A DNA stretch of 35,294 nt from assembly GCA_030452275.1 (NCBI GenBank), contig JAKDMR010000002.1, forward strand, positions 1 through 35,294. The letters run 5' to 3'. This stretch comes from Candidatus Nitrosocosmicus sp. GTDB lineage: Archaea; Thermoproteota; Nitrososphaeria; Nitrososphaerales; Nitrososphaeraceae. The position numbers were made by a program, and so were the translations under genes. The notes under the pieces were generated by a model that had not been told where the DNA came from, ran no database searches, and saw only the letters and a program-made list of their open reading frames with translations. Each line of letters starts with the position of its first letter. The first letter of the stretch is position 1. This document shows, one piece after another, positions 8,746 through 17,826 of the stretch.

Positions 8746-9964
8746 TACTAATAAACTCCTCTCTGACCAAGCCGTATTTATCTATCAACGGTTCTATATA
8801 GTCTTTAAGGTCTTTGTGCACGAATTTCCTTGACAACTCCGAGTTAATTATGTATTTTGGATACACCGGCAAACGCGCCCTCAGCGTAAACCCTTTTTCT
8901 CTTGTCACTGCACTAAGGCCTTCAATGCTTGGCCAAGCTGCCTCTGGGTTGACATGATCTGGCGTAATCGGTGAAATGCCTCCCCAATCATTGATTCCAG
9001 AATCAATGTAATTCGAATATACATCAGGACTCAGGTTCGGTGGGACCTGAAGACTAATTTCTTCCAATATTATTCGAGCTGCTGCAATGCATCTTAAAAA
9101 GTAAGAATATGAAGGAGATTTCGCATATTCCATTAGTGTCCCTTTTTTTGGTAAAAAATTTTGTATGATTACCTCTTGAATGTGGCCGAATTGCTTATTA
9201 ATATTGTTTATTAGTAACAGAGAATCAACTATTTCATCAAAACCTTCATCTATACCTATTAAGAGTCCTGTAGTGATTGGAAAATTAAGCTCACCGGCCG
9301 AAATGAGAGATTTTAGTCTTACTTTTGGATTTTTACTTGGAGCTTTTTCATGTGCTCTTCCTTTATCAGTCAACCGTTCGCTCGAGCTCTCTAGCATCAT
9401 ACCTAAACTTGCATTACTAGATTTTAGCAAGGACATTTCTTTCTTTGTCAGGCTTCCAGCATTAGTGTGAGGTAACATCCCAGTCTGTGAGATTATTTTC
9501 TCACTTAAATCTGCTAACAGCTCAGATAGATTCCGATGTCCGAGTGACGTAAGCCACCTTTTGGCCTCTTTATATTTAACCTCTGGTCTCTCACCAGTTA
9601 CAATCAGTGCTTCAGTGCATCTTGCCTTCTCTCCGAGCTTAGCAATTGCTATTGCTTGGGAGGGGCTAAGCATTACAGCTTCCATGCTTGTTGGTTCTTT
9701 TTTGTATGTACAATATGAGCATGAATCTTTGCACAAATTAATCAAATTGATAAAAACCTTTCTTGAATAGGTGACAAACTTGCTACCTGTACTATTACGA
9801 AGAAAAGTGGCCAATAAATTAAGATCCTTGATATCTGCATTAGTCAACAAACCCTTGAGATCGTGACTGTCAACGGTTTTTTTTTCGATTATCTTATAAA
9901 TGATTTCGTTGGAATAGAATTTTTTTGTTAAATATCGATTGTTTTGGATTCCATCTACAGTCAT
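8735..9964 (-). CDS. cofG: FO synthase subunit 1 (radical SAM, CofG)
   Basis: Second radical SAM subunit of FO synthesis; it converts the CofH product to 7,8-didemethyl-8-hydroxy-5-deazariboflavin. The cluster motif is CKDSCSYC (C78, C82, C85). Typical CofG segments include VTGERPEVKY, LPHTNAGSLTKKEM, MLESSSERL and GIDEGFDEIVDSL, and near the C-terminus GINDWGGISPITPDHVNPEAAWP. Length 409 is slightly above average because of an N-terminal extension of roughly 50 residues. It heads a two-gene unit with cofH (11-nt overlap) and is divergent from the mutase subunit gene across a 156-bp promoter region. Confidence 0.95.
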   Translation of the reverse strand: MTVDGIQNNRYLTKKFYSNEIIYKIIEKKTVDSHDLKGLLTNADIKDLNLLATFLRNSTGSKFVTYSRKVFINLINLCKDSCSYCTYKKEPTSMEAVMLSPSQAIAIAKLGEKARCTEALIVTGERPEVKYKEAKRWLTSLGHRNLSELLADLSEKIISQTGMLPHTNAGSLTKKEMSLLKSSNASLGMMLESSSERLTDKGRAHEKAPSKNPKVRLKSLISAGELNFPITTGLLIGIDEGFDEIVDSLLLINNINKQFGHIQEVIIQNFLPKKGTLMEYAKSPSYSYFLRCIAAARIILEEISLQVPPNLSPDVYSNYIDSGINDWGGISPITPDHVNPEAAWPSIEGLSAVTREKGFTLRARLPVYPKYIINSELSRKFVHKDLKDYIEPLIDKYGLVREEFISNEY

Positions 9965-10079
9965 TTATTTTTAATGATTATCATAATGAATCTATACATT
10001 AAAGCCTTGCTATGATAAAGTTCAAGTTGATATTTCTACCGAATATTATACTATATCATCAATAATCAGGTAACGAGGA

Positions 10080-10094
10080 TATAAAATATTTTAA
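10080..10094 (+). promoter_or_regulatory. TATA-like promoter element for the mutase subunit gene
   Basis: TATAAAATATTTTAAG is centred about 33 nt before ATG 10121. The remaining leader ends in a (ATTAT)n run, ATATTATATTATATTAT, directly abutting the ATG and lacking any Shine-Dalgarno, so the message is probably leaderless or nearly so. Confidence 0.55.
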
Positions 10095-10120
10095 GCCCGG
10101 GATATATTATATTATATTAT

Positions 10121-10573
10121 ATGACCACTTCATTGATAAAGGAGACTTCAGAGAAGGAAAATTTGAAAGACCTATCTCAAAAGAAAATCAGGATTTTGGT
10201 TACAAAATTGGGCTTGGATGGTCACGATCGTGGAGCTTTGGTAATTTGTAGGGCCCTCAGGGATTCAGGGATGGAGGTAATTTATTCTGGATTATTCTGT
10301 ACGCCCGAACAAGTTGTAAAAACTGCGATTGAAGAGGATGTAGATGTGATTGCAATGAGTCTACTTAATGGCGCTCATCTTACACTATTTCCTAAAGTGT
10401 CTCGATTGCTAAGAGAGCAGAACGTTCACGACATCTTACTAGTGGGAGGCGGTGTAATTCCTGAATCAGATAAGAATGAATTGGAGCATGAAGGTATTAC
10501 AGGGAATTTTGGACCAGGCACATCTCTTGATAAAATTATCGAACATATAAAAAAAAATGTAAAAAAGAATTGA
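10121..10573 (+). CDS. mcmA2: Methylmalonyl-CoA mutase small subunit (B12-binding domain)
   Basis: A 150-residue stand-alone cobalamin-binding domain. The B12 base-off motif D-x-H-x2-G is at residues 33-38 (GLDGHDRGA), followed by the S-x-L element (MSLLNGAH) and the glycine-rich turn (LLVGGGVIP). In organisms with split mutases this subunit pairs with a larger catalytic barrel subunit to interconvert methylmalonyl-CoA and succinyl-CoA; in thaumarchaea this reaction belongs to the 3-hydroxypropionate/4-hydroxybutyrate carbon-fixation cycle. The large subunit and the epimerase are not in this window. The first 20 residues are a polar extension. It is convergent with ilvC, 36 nt away. Confidence 0.93.
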   Translation: MTTSLIKETSEKENLKDLSQKKIRILVTKLGLDGHDRGALVICRALRDSGMEVIYSGLFCTPEQVVKTAIEEDVDVIAMSLLNGAHLTLFPKVSRLLREQNVHDILLVGGGVIPESDKNELEHEGITGNFGPGTSLDKIIEHIKKNVKKN

Positions 10574-10609
10574 TCAAATGAATACTGAAGATGACGTTAG
10601 AATAGTTAA

Positions 10610-11614
10610 TTACTCTACCTTCTCTTGCGGCCACATCATTCTCCTTAAATCCTTGCCCACTTTTTCAATTTCATGATTCTCCAATTCCTGCAGCATACCA
10701 CTAAAGGCCGATTTCTTATCCTTTTTGTAGTTGTTAACCCACTCGTTGGCAAATTGTCCTGATTGAATCTCTGCTAACACATCCTTCATTTTTGCTTTAG
10801 AGTCTCCGTCAATAACACGTTTACCTCTAGTAAGCCCTCCATATCTAGCTGTTTCACTCACTCTATTGTACATACCAGTAATCCCATACTTTTGAATTAG
10901 ATCTACAATTAGTTTGAGCTCGTGCAAGCATTCAAAATAGGCTATCTCTGGTTGATAGCCTGCTTCTACTAGTGTTTCAAATGACTTGAGGATCATCTGA
11001 TGTACCCCACCACACAAATCCACTTGCTCCCCAAACCAATCAGTTTCTACTTCTTCTTTAAATGTGGTTTCTAAAACACCTGGCTTTGTGCTCCCAATTG
11101 ATTTAGCTAGTGCCAGTGTTTTTTCCCAAGCTTTTTTTGTAAAATCTTGATGTACAGCGACAAGTGATGGTGTCCCAAATCCATCTAGGAATAATTCGCG
11201 TACTCTTTGACCTGGTCCTTTTGGTGCAATCATTATGACGTCAATATCCTTGGGGGGATCGATCCACTTCCAATGTATAGCAGCACCATGAGAAAAGCTT
11301 ATTGTCTTATTTTCTGTCAAATACGGAGCGATTTCGCTCTTAAATGTTGACTCTTGCTCCATATCTGGAATTAGTATATGTATGATATCAGACTCTTTAA
11401 CTGCATCACTAACGCTTTTTACTTTGTGATTATCATTTTGTGCTTGTGCCCGTGTACTCCCGTTTGGGCGTAATCCAACACAAACATCCAGACCTGAATC
11501 TTTCATATTAGAAGCCTGTGCTGCGCCTTGAATACCGTAACCAATGACTGCGACCTTTAGATTTTTTAATGGATCCAAAGAGACTTCATTGTCAAGCCAT
11601 CTCCTTATTGTCAT
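10610..11614 (-). CDS. ilvC: Ketol-acid reductoisomerase
   Basis: Converts acetolactate or acetohydroxybutyrate to dihydroxy acids in branched-chain amino acid synthesis, using NAD(P)H and magnesium. Recognisable parts are the dinucleotide loop GYGIQGAAQ near residue 25, APKGPGQRVRE, ETTFKEEVETDWFGEQ with the acidic metal ligands, and FECLHELKLIVDLI. In most homologues the nucleotide loop reads GYGSQGHAQ; here the histidine is alanine. Length 334 is the class I form. It is the last gene of the minus-strand block but a TATA-like ACATATATG about 30 nt upstream suggests its own promoter. No ilvB, ilvN or ilvD lies beside it. Confidence 0.96.
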   Translation of the reverse strand: MTIRRWLDNEVSLDPLKNLKVAVIGYGIQGAAQASNMKDSGLDVCVGLRPNGSTRAQAQNDNHKVKSVSDAVKESDIIHILIPDMEQESTFKSEIAPYLTENKTISFSHGAAIHWKWIDPPKDIDVIMIAPKGPGQRVRELFLDGFGTPSLVAVHQDFTKKAWEKTLALAKSIGSTKPGVLETTFKEEVETDWFGEQVDLCGGVHQMILKSFETLVEAGYQPEIAYFECLHELKLIVDLIQKYGITGMYNRVSETARYGGLTRGKRVIDGDSKAKMKDVLAEIQSGQFANEWVNNYKKDKKSAFSGMLQELENHEIEKVGKDLRRMMWPQEKVE

Positions 11615-11676
11615 GAATTAAAATGAAATTGAAATCATATATGTTCTTATTGATCCAGAATTATCCACTAAATAAT

Positions 11677-12636
11677 CTAATTATTCAAAAACTGGTAAAG
11701 TAAATCATAGGAATTATCAATATCGATTTGATTCTTTATGACTTTTTTTGTATTAACAACAAGGTTCTGCAAGTATTTTTCGTCTCTTTGTTCCACTTTC
11801 ATTGCTACCTTCTCGTAAATCTTGCCGTACTTCTTTATTATATCGATTGATTTGTCGCTTCCTAGAAATAGATTCAAGAAAAGTGGTGGGTCGTCGGTTA
11901 ATATACTCTCACTCAGTAACGATTGAATCCTATATGAACTACCCGATAACTGTTTTAATAGTTTTAACAAATCTTTTTCATTTTTCAGAGTTTTTTTGGC
12001 TGAAATTTCGATTAAAAGTTTCGAGAAGACAAGATTAATGAAGTAGATTAAGCTTACAAGAATGGCAACGAGAGTGTCGTGCTTTTCTGGTGTATCAATT
12101 AAGATTCTTTTGAATTTTGGAAATAATTTACTCAAAATTTTTGATTCCCTGCTACTACTGGATAAGCTAATTGGTACATGCATTATTATGTTCTTTGAAG
12201 AACTAACTTGAGCCCCTGGTCCAAACATTGGATGGATACAAAGAATTTTCAAATAGCCGTAATTCTTTGAAATATTTGACACATGTTTATAAATAGGATT
12301 TTTTACAGATGAAATTTCAATCGTTACTGTTCCTGGTTTTAACTTCGTCGCATACTTATCAAAGATCTTAAGAGTTTCATTAATCGGAGTACATAAAATG
12401 ATTATATTCGAATCTTCAATAAATTTAGTGATGTTCTTGGAAGCATAAACATTTGAGGGTTCTGACTTGTTGAAGTATTCAATCCTATTAAAGTCAACTA
12501 GAAAGATCTTTTCTACCTTGATCGTTTTTTTGCTTAAATATTGATCTTCAGATTGCTCATTACGTAAATTAATAAAATACTCAAAAAACCATTTTCCCAT
12601 TCTTCCTGCCGCCCCAACAATTAAGATATTTGACAT
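11677..12636 (-). CDS. tyrA: Prephenate dehydrogenase
   Basis: Oxidative decarboxylation of prephenate (or arogenate) toward tyrosine. The N-terminal Rossmann loop is GAAGRMGKWF, the second strand ends VDFNR, and the family motif HPMFGPGAQ follows IEISSVKNP near residue 125. The C-terminal half is a helical dimerisation domain and is poorly conserved. No ACT or chorismate mutase domain is attached here; the mutase is fused instead to the aminotransferase encoded 48 nt upstream. Whether prephenate or arogenate is the substrate depends on the order of transamination and cannot be read from sequence. The gene is at the tyrosine end of the aromatic cluster. Confidence 0.9.
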   Translation of the reverse strand: MSNILIVGAAGRMGKWFFEYFINLRNEQSEDQYLSKKTIKVEKIFLVDFNRIEYFNKSEPSNVYASKNITKFIEDSNIIILCTPINETLKIFDKYATKLKPGTVTIEISSVKNPIYKHVSNISKNYGYLKILCIHPMFGPGAQVSSSKNIIMHVPISLSSSSRESKILSKLFPKFKRILIDTPEKHDTLVAILVSLIYFINLVFSKLLIEISAKKTLKNEKDLLKLLKQLSGSSYRIQSLLSESILTDDPPLFLNLFLGSDKSIDIIKKYGKIYEKVAMKVEQRDEKYLQNLVVNTKKVIKNQIDIDNSYDLLYQFLNN

Positions 12637-12684
12637 TTTCGTTATTTTAATTCAAAGTGGAAGCTATTGTCAATGTAGTAATAG

Positions 12685-14199
12685 TTAGAGTTTATTGACC
12701 AAATCACTAATAATTTCTAAACCTTCGACCATTTTCTTTTCCTCTAAACAGGTAGATAATCTGACATAATTAGAATAATTTGATCCGAATCCACTTCCCG
12801 GTGCTATCGCTACCCCATGATTTAATAGTAGTTCTACTAGTTTCAAGTCAGTTAAACTCAAATCGTGGTCGATCCTTGCAAAAACATACATTGCTCCCTC
12901 AGGATACGTGAACTCAAATGGCATTTTATATAAATAATCACACATCATTTCTAAACGCTTTCTCACTATCTTGTTGTTTCTCTCGGGATCAGAATTTAGT
13001 GCGAGCAGTGCACAAAATTGCATTGGTTCTGCTACCGACGTTAAAGCTAATGCTTGTATTTTGATAAGTTTGTTGATTAATGCGTTATCTCTTGAATATA
13101 CAAATCCAACCCTAAATCCAGTCATTGCGAATGTTTTTGAAAACGAACCAACCAGTATTGACTTCTCATAGTCAAAATTTATAACACTGCGAAATGGTTC
13201 ATACGCATAATTAGAATATACTTCATCACTGAGCAAATAAATTTCTTTTTTACGAGCTAATCCCATTATCTTGTCGTAGGATTTTTTACTCAAGATCTTG
13301 CCTGTTGGATTATTAGGATAATTTAGACAAATTATCTTTGTATTAATATTAATCTGATTTTCTATTTCAGAAATATCGGGCTCCCAATTCTGTTCCAAAT
13401 TAGTCTTCACTATCCTATTTTTTACTCCTAGGTAATTTGCACAATCATGGCAAGCCGGCCAGGCTGGTTCAATTGAAATTATTTCATCACCTGGTCTCAG
13501 CAATGCTGAAAACGCACAAAATATCCCGAACCTGCCTCCCGGGGTAACAATTATCTTGTCCGGACTTATTGGCTCAAAAACTTCAAAACCATTTCTTGCT
13601 GAAAAATTAGAAATATAATTTGACAAGCCTATACGCAAATCTTTGATACCAGCAGTCTGAGTATAATGAAACTTGTGCATTTCATAAATCTTGGTCAATT
13701 CATTTTTGACTTCTGCCGGAGGAAGAAAGTCCGGTTCTCCTACTTCCATATGTATAATTTTGTATCCTTGTAACTCTAAATTTTTTGCTGTATTAAAGAC
13801 ATCTAAATGTGATTTAATTTCAAATTTGTGAACCCTATCATCATCCTTCAACTCCATGGACTGAGAGGATTGAACCTGGGAATTGGTTACAGGATTAATT
13901 TTTTCTCTTCCAACTTTTATCTTATTTTTTTCCAAATTCTGGATTCTAATTGATTCGTTGATTAACAAGTTAACAATCCTTCCAGAAAATTCTGCATCTA
14001 AATTTAAATATTTTGAGTTACTAAACAAATGATTCTTGATCCCTAATTCGACCTTATCGTCGATAATATCAAGATCCAAATTGGTCTTTATTGTTCCGAT
14101 TTTTTTTGCAATCTCTATCCTTTTATTTACAAGCTCCATGATCTGGTTTGTAATTTCTTTCATGTCATTTCTCAAGAGATTAACTTCTTCTATCGACAT
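12685..14199 (-). CDS. Chorismate mutase (AroQ) - class I aminotransferase fusion
   Basis: A 504-residue two-domain protein. Residues 1-95 form an AroQ-type helical chorismate mutase: R10, R27, K38 and the Q in IRIQNL align with E. coli R11, R28, K39 and Q88, but the position of R51 looks like V50 (with K49 next to it). Residues about 120-504 are a PLP-dependent class I aminotransferase, with EVGEPDF, HYTQTAGIKDLR, NYPNNPTGK, SDEVYSNYAYEP, the lysine in GSFSKTFAMTGFRVG and C-terminal YVRLSTCLE. The enzyme would convert chorismate to prephenate and transaminate prephenate, phenylpyruvate or hydroxyphenylpyruvate. The start lies 10 nt after the aroC stop, suggesting coupling. Which keto acid is used is not known. 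Confidence 0.9.
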   Translation of the reverse strand: MSIEEVNLLRNDMKEITNQIMELVNKRIEIAKKIGTIKTNLDLDIIDDKVELGIKNHLFSNSKYLNLDAEFSGRIVNLLINESIRIQNLEKNKIKVGREKINPVTNSQVQSSQSMELKDDDRVHKFEIKSHLDVFNTAKNLELQGYKIIHMEVGEPDFLPPAEVKNELTKIYEMHKFHYTQTAGIKDLRIGLSNYISNFSARNGFEVFEPISPDKIIVTPGGRFGIFCAFSALLRPGDEIISIEPAWPACHDCANYLGVKNRIVKTNLEQNWEPDISEIENQININTKIICLNYPNNPTGKILSKKSYDKIMGLARKKEIYLLSDEVYSNYAYEPFRSVINFDYEKSILVGSFSKTFAMTGFRVGFVYSRDNALINKLIKIQALALTSVAEPMQFCALLALNSDPERNNKIVRKRLEMMCDYLYKMPFEFTYPEGAMYVFARIDHDLSLTDLKLVELLLNHGVAIAPGSGFGSNYSNYVRLSTCLEEKKMVEGLEIISDLVNKL

Positions 14200-14209
14200 T
14201 TTTGAATCC

Positions 14210-15319
14210 CTAATGTATTACTCTTGGTAACAGATTAGATTTAAAGCAACAATCCAGCAATACAATTGCAGCGATACTATCGACTACAGGCGGCGCCCTA
14301 GGAACTACGCAAGGATCATGTCTACCTGTTACTATCAATTGAGAGTCCGTCATATCTTTCAAATTTACAGTCTTCTGAGGTCGTGAGATAGATGCAGCGG
14401 GCTTAAATGCAACCCTAAATATTATTGGCATCCCATCAGTAATCCCACCTAATATTCCGCCAGATTTGTTAGTTTCAGTAATAATGTTTCCAGTGGCTTT
14501 ATCTATCATAAATGAATCATTATTTTCAGAGCCCTTCATCGTTGAACCTCTAAATCCAGATCCAAATTCAAGTCCTTTTACCGCAGGGATGCTAAAAATA
14601 CCTTTTGATATCTCAGATTCTATCGATTCAAAAATCGGCTCTCCTAATCCCACTGGCACGCCTCGGACTATACATTCAATTATACCTCCTATTGAATCAC
14701 CCTCTCTTCTAGCACTCAATATCGAATCCTTCATTTTCTCCGCTGTCTCTGGTTCAGGACAACGAACATCATTCAAATATCTGTTTTCAGAAAGTGTATC
14801 AAAAGGAATGTCAGCAGATTCCATAGTTATATCACCAATTGATTTTGTGTAACTTATTATTTCAATATTTAAATATGTCTTTAGTATTTTCAACGCTACC
14901 GCCCCACCCATGGCTATTGTCGCGGTCAATCTGCCTGAAAATCGTCCGCTTCCCCTAAAGTCATTAAATCCACCATATTTTAAGAAAGCCGTATAGTCAG
15001 CATGGCCTGGCCTAGGTTTTGACATGAATTCATCGTATGAACGAGAATTAGAATCCTTGTTCCAGATCATCATGCAAATTGGAGCACCTGTCGTGAATCC
15101 GTTAAAGACACCTGAAAGTATTTCGACGGTATCAGTTTCTTTTCTTTGAGTCGTTATGATTGATTGTCCCGGCTTCCTTAAATCAAGTAACGGCTGAACA
15201 TCTGCCTCCGATAGAGGTAGTCCTGCTGGACAGCCGTCTATGATAGCGCCTATGCATTTGCCATGACTTTCTCCAAAACTTGTCACAGTAAAGTGATTTC
15301 CAAGCGTATTTGCAGGCAT
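14210..15319 (-). CDS. aroC: Chorismate synthase
   Basis: Last step of the shikimate pathway: EPSP to chorismate, using reduced FMN. The N-terminus MPANTLGNHFTVTSFGESHG is the standard family start, with the catalytic histidine region at GESHG. Other signatures are RPGHADYTAFLKYG, FRGSGRFSGRLTATIAMGGAVA and GRHDPCVVPRAPPVVDS. Length 369 is normal. A TATA-like stretch (AATAATATATC) lies about 35 nt upstream in the 100-bp gap after aroA, so aroC may be transcribed separately as well as by read-through. The mutase-aminotransferase gene follows after 10 nt. Confidence 0.97.
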   Translation of the reverse strand: MPANTLGNHFTVTSFGESHGKCIGAIIDGCPAGLPLSEADVQPLLDLRKPGQSIITTQRKETDTVEILSGVFNGFTTGAPICMMIWNKDSNSRSYDEFMSKPRPGHADYTAFLKYGGFNDFRGSGRFSGRLTATIAMGGAVALKILKTYLNIEIISYTKSIGDITMESADIPFDTLSENRYLNDVRCPEPETAEKMKDSILSARREGDSIGGIIECIVRGVPVGLGEPIFESIESEISKGIFSIPAVKGLEFGSGFRGSTMKGSENNDSFMIDKATGNIITETNKSGGILGGITDGMPIIFRVAFKPAASISRPQKTVNLKDMTDSQLIVTGRHDPCVVPRAPPVVDSIAAIVLLDCCFKSNLLPRVIH

Positions 15320-15419
15320 GAATAATTTTTAGTTGTAATTCTGATATATTATTATTTTTAATATTTATGCTGCAGTTATTAAATCGATATTTTTTGATCA
15401 AAAGGCACACTTGATAATT

Positions 15420-16898
15420 TCAAGCGATCAAATACTCGATTTGCGCTCCTAATCCTTTCAACTCGCTTACAAAATTTGGAAAAGATACATCAACTGAATC
15501 CGCATTATCAATAATTGAGTGTTCTGTTGATAAACTGGCTAAAGTGAAAGCCATAAACAGTCTGTGATCGTCAAACGAATTGATGGCTGCACTTTTAAGC
15601 TTATCCGGAGGGTGTACAGTGATCGAATCATTGTCTTCTTTAATTTGAGCTCCAAATTTAGTAAGTTGAGAGGAAAGATTAGAAACTCTGTCTGTTTCTT
15701 TATACCTTGCATGCGACACACCAGTTACTGTTGTCTTATTTCTTGCCTTCAATGACAAAATTGCTACCACAGGAAGCAAATCTGGGGTCCCAACTAAATT
15801 AAAATCGCCGCCATCCAATTTAGTAGACCCATCTATTTTAGCGATTCCTTTGTTCCTGTCAACCTCAATTCTGCCTCCCATTTTTTTAATAATGTTGACT
15901 ATTTCCATATCGCCCTGCGGCATTGTAAAATCTAGATTCTTTATTGTCAAAAACCCTTCAGACATTATAGCCGCAGACATTAGCAATGCAGCAGTAGAAA
16001 AATCCCCTGGTACTTGAACGGTTTGAGACTTGTAGTCATATCCGATAGGCAACCTATATTCCTCTGAAATTGCTTTGTTTAGGTTAGACTTTTTTGAATC
16101 CTTTATGCTATCATCCAAATGATTTGAGAATAATCCATTTGATGAATTTTCCACTTTAGCACCAAATTTTTTCATCATAAATATTGTTGAATCTATATAT
16201 GGTTTGGAAACTTGGTTACCTAAAACTTGAATTGTAATTGGCGTTTGAGAATAAATTCCAGAAAGAAGAATTGATGATATGAACTGACTAGAGATCTCTC
16301 CACTAATCTGCGTAGTTCCTCCTTTCATCCCACCACCTTTCACAACAAGTGGAGGGAAATAGTTGCGATTTGTAGAAAAACAATTAACTCCCAGCTGATT
16401 TAACGCTTTAATTAGATCTCCCATTGGTCTTTTTCGGAGACTCTTATCACCTGTTAAAACACTATAACCGTCATTTACCAATGAACACATCGAAGTAGCC
16501 AGTCTAATGGTTGTACCTGAGTTGTCGGCAAATAAAACATCATCAGGTGTTTTAAAGCCTCTCCTTCCTCCATTGCTTTCTATTATTAGATTATGTGCAC
16601 CGGACAGATTATCCCCTCCCTGTTTTGATCCATTAACCAGATTGGCGGGATATTTATCTGACCCATCAATAGCGGAATCCACAGGATCATTAGACTCGTC
16701 ATTTAGAGAATTAACGCTTACTCCTAACATTTTAGCGCATTCTATAGATGCTAGGGTGTCTCTCGAAAGCAGCACATTCTGTATGATGGATTTACCAGAA
16801 GCAAGGCTTGATATCAATATGGCCCGGTGACTATAACTTTTACTTGGAGGACAAATAACCTCACCGCACAGATGGGATTTTTTTACTCTTATTTCCAC
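15420..16898 (-). CDS. aroA: EPSP synthase (3-phosphoshikimate 1-carboxyvinyltransferase)
   Basis: Joins phosphoenolpyruvate to shikimate-3-phosphate. Active-site segments are present: PPSKSYSHRAIL at the N-terminus, DNSGTTIRLATS, GDKSLRKRPMGDLI, the KETDRVSNL loop and FDDHRLFMAF. At 492 residues it is about 60 longer than typical. The excess is in two hydrophilic insertions: roughly residues 60-110 (ESNDPVDSAIDGSDKYPANLVNGSKQ region) and 255-290 (SNHLDDSIKDSKKSN region). The start is GTG, with AGGT 9 nt before it as ribosome-binding site. The shadow ORFs on the plus strand at 16507 and elsewhere have no family signature. Confidence 0.95.
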   Translation of the reverse strand: MEIRVKKSHLCGEVICPPSKSYSHRAILISSLASGKSIIQNVLLSRDTLASIECAKMLGVSVNSLNDESNDPVDSAIDGSDKYPANLVNGSKQGGDNLSGAHNLIIESNGGRRGFKTPDDVLFADNSGTTIRLATSMCSLVNDGYSVLTGDKSLRKRPMGDLIKALNQLGVNCFSTNRNYFPPLVVKGGGMKGGTTQISGEISSQFISSILLSGIYSQTPITIQVLGNQVSKPYIDSTIFMMKKFGAKVENSSNGLFSNHLDDSIKDSKKSNLNKAISEEYRLPIGYDYKSQTVQVPGDFSTAALLMSAAIMSEGFLTIKNLDFTMPQGDMEIVNIIKKMGGRIEVDRNKGIAKIDGSTKLDGGDFNLVGTPDLLPVVAILSLKARNKTTVTGVSHARYKETDRVSNLSSQLTKFGAQIKEDNDSITVHPPDKLKSAAINSFDDHRLFMAFTLASLSTEHSIIDNADSVDVSFPNFVSELKGLGAQIEYLIA

Positions 16899-16979
16899 GC
16901 AAATGACCTGCTACTTATTCGCAGAAAATTAATATCAATATTGCTATTGTTAGGAGCCAATCCTAATCTTCAAATGTAA

Positions 16980-17825
16980 TTATTCAACTGTCGCTTTAGC
17001 GTTATTGACTTTAGCCAATATAGTTTTCCCTTCAAATTTTTCCATCGAATTCACAAAATTTTCAACATTGTCCTTATACAATATCGCAGCAATACCCGGT
17101 CCATTTCCTGAATGACTAATAGCTAAACAATGGTTTTCAAAGGCATTAATCATGGGTGCGTAATTATTGTATAGTACTGAGTTTATTAGGACACCGTTGA
17201 GATTCATGGCCTTCCAATAATCTCCCTTTAGAGCTAGCCTAAAGGCGTGGTTGAACAAATCTTTATGAATTCTTAATTTGGGAACTTCGCCTCTGGCAAC
17301 ACCTGCAGGCAGATATATAACAACGGCAAGATCGTTATTTACAATGTCTCTCTTTATTATTTTTTTATAGTGATTATCAGTCAGTATTACCCCACCGTAA
17401 TAGCATGCACAAGCATCGTCAAATGCCCCCGTCATGCTCACCTTTGCCCATAAAGACGAATTGACTGCGGTATTTAGTACGACTCTATCATGGATCTGAT
17501 CATCCAATAGCTTGTAACATGCAAGAGATATAGCATTTGAGACCGCGCTAGAGCTTTTCAACCCCCAGCCCGCAGGTATTTCAGAAACCAAGTTAATAGA
17601 TACAAAATGATTTTTTAATATGTTAGCTGGAAGTATACTCCTAATTATCTTATTTACAAGCTTATCGTTTGCAAAATTTCTCGATATTCCATAATGACCT
17701 GGCTCAAGAAATATTTTAACCTTTACCTTTTGCGAAATACCAAAAGTACAACCCTTGCCTGTTGCAATAGCATTTACGATAGATACGGCACCATTCATAG
17801 TAACACAGGCAGAAGAATTTTTCAT
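16980..17825 (-). CDS. aroK: Archaeal shikimate kinase (GHMP family)
   Basis: Phosphorylates shikimate with ATP; archaea use a GHMP-family kinase unrelated to bacterial AroK/AroL. The ATP-binding motif is IPAGWGLKSSSAVSNAI, with INAIATGKG-like sequence (VNAIATGKGCTFG) at the N-terminus and SHSGNGPGIAAIL near the C-terminus. The ORF track begins at a TTG (17852), but the family start matches MKNSSACVTMNGAVSIVNAIATGKG, which begins at ATG 17825. That ATG follows the aroE stop by one nucleotide (CAAGGTAAAATG), with AAGG as a Shine-Dalgarno inside the last aroE codons, so the pair is translationally coupled. The corrected protein is 281 residues. Confidence 0.93.
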   Translation of the reverse strand: MKNSSACVTMNGAVSIVNAIATGKGCTFGISQKVKVKIFLEPGHYGISRNFANDKLVNKIIRSILPANILKNHFVSINLVSEIPAGWGLKSSSAVSNAISLACYKLLDDQIHDRVVLNTAVNSSLWAKVSMTGAFDDACACYYGGVILTDNHYKKIIKRDIVNNDLAVVIYLPAGVARGEVPKLRIHKDLFNHAFRLALKGDYWKAMNLNGVLINSVLYNNYAPMINAFENHCLAISHSGNGPGIAAILYKDNVENFVNSMEKFEGKTILAKVNNAKATVE

Positions 17826-17826
17826 T

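Noticed and set aside
14466-14852. 128-residue plus-strand ORF opposite aroC, and similar long shadows (16507-16830, 24557-24883, 4773-5081)
   Set aside because: They lie wholly antisense to genes with intact catalytic motifs and have composition expected of reverse-frame translation.
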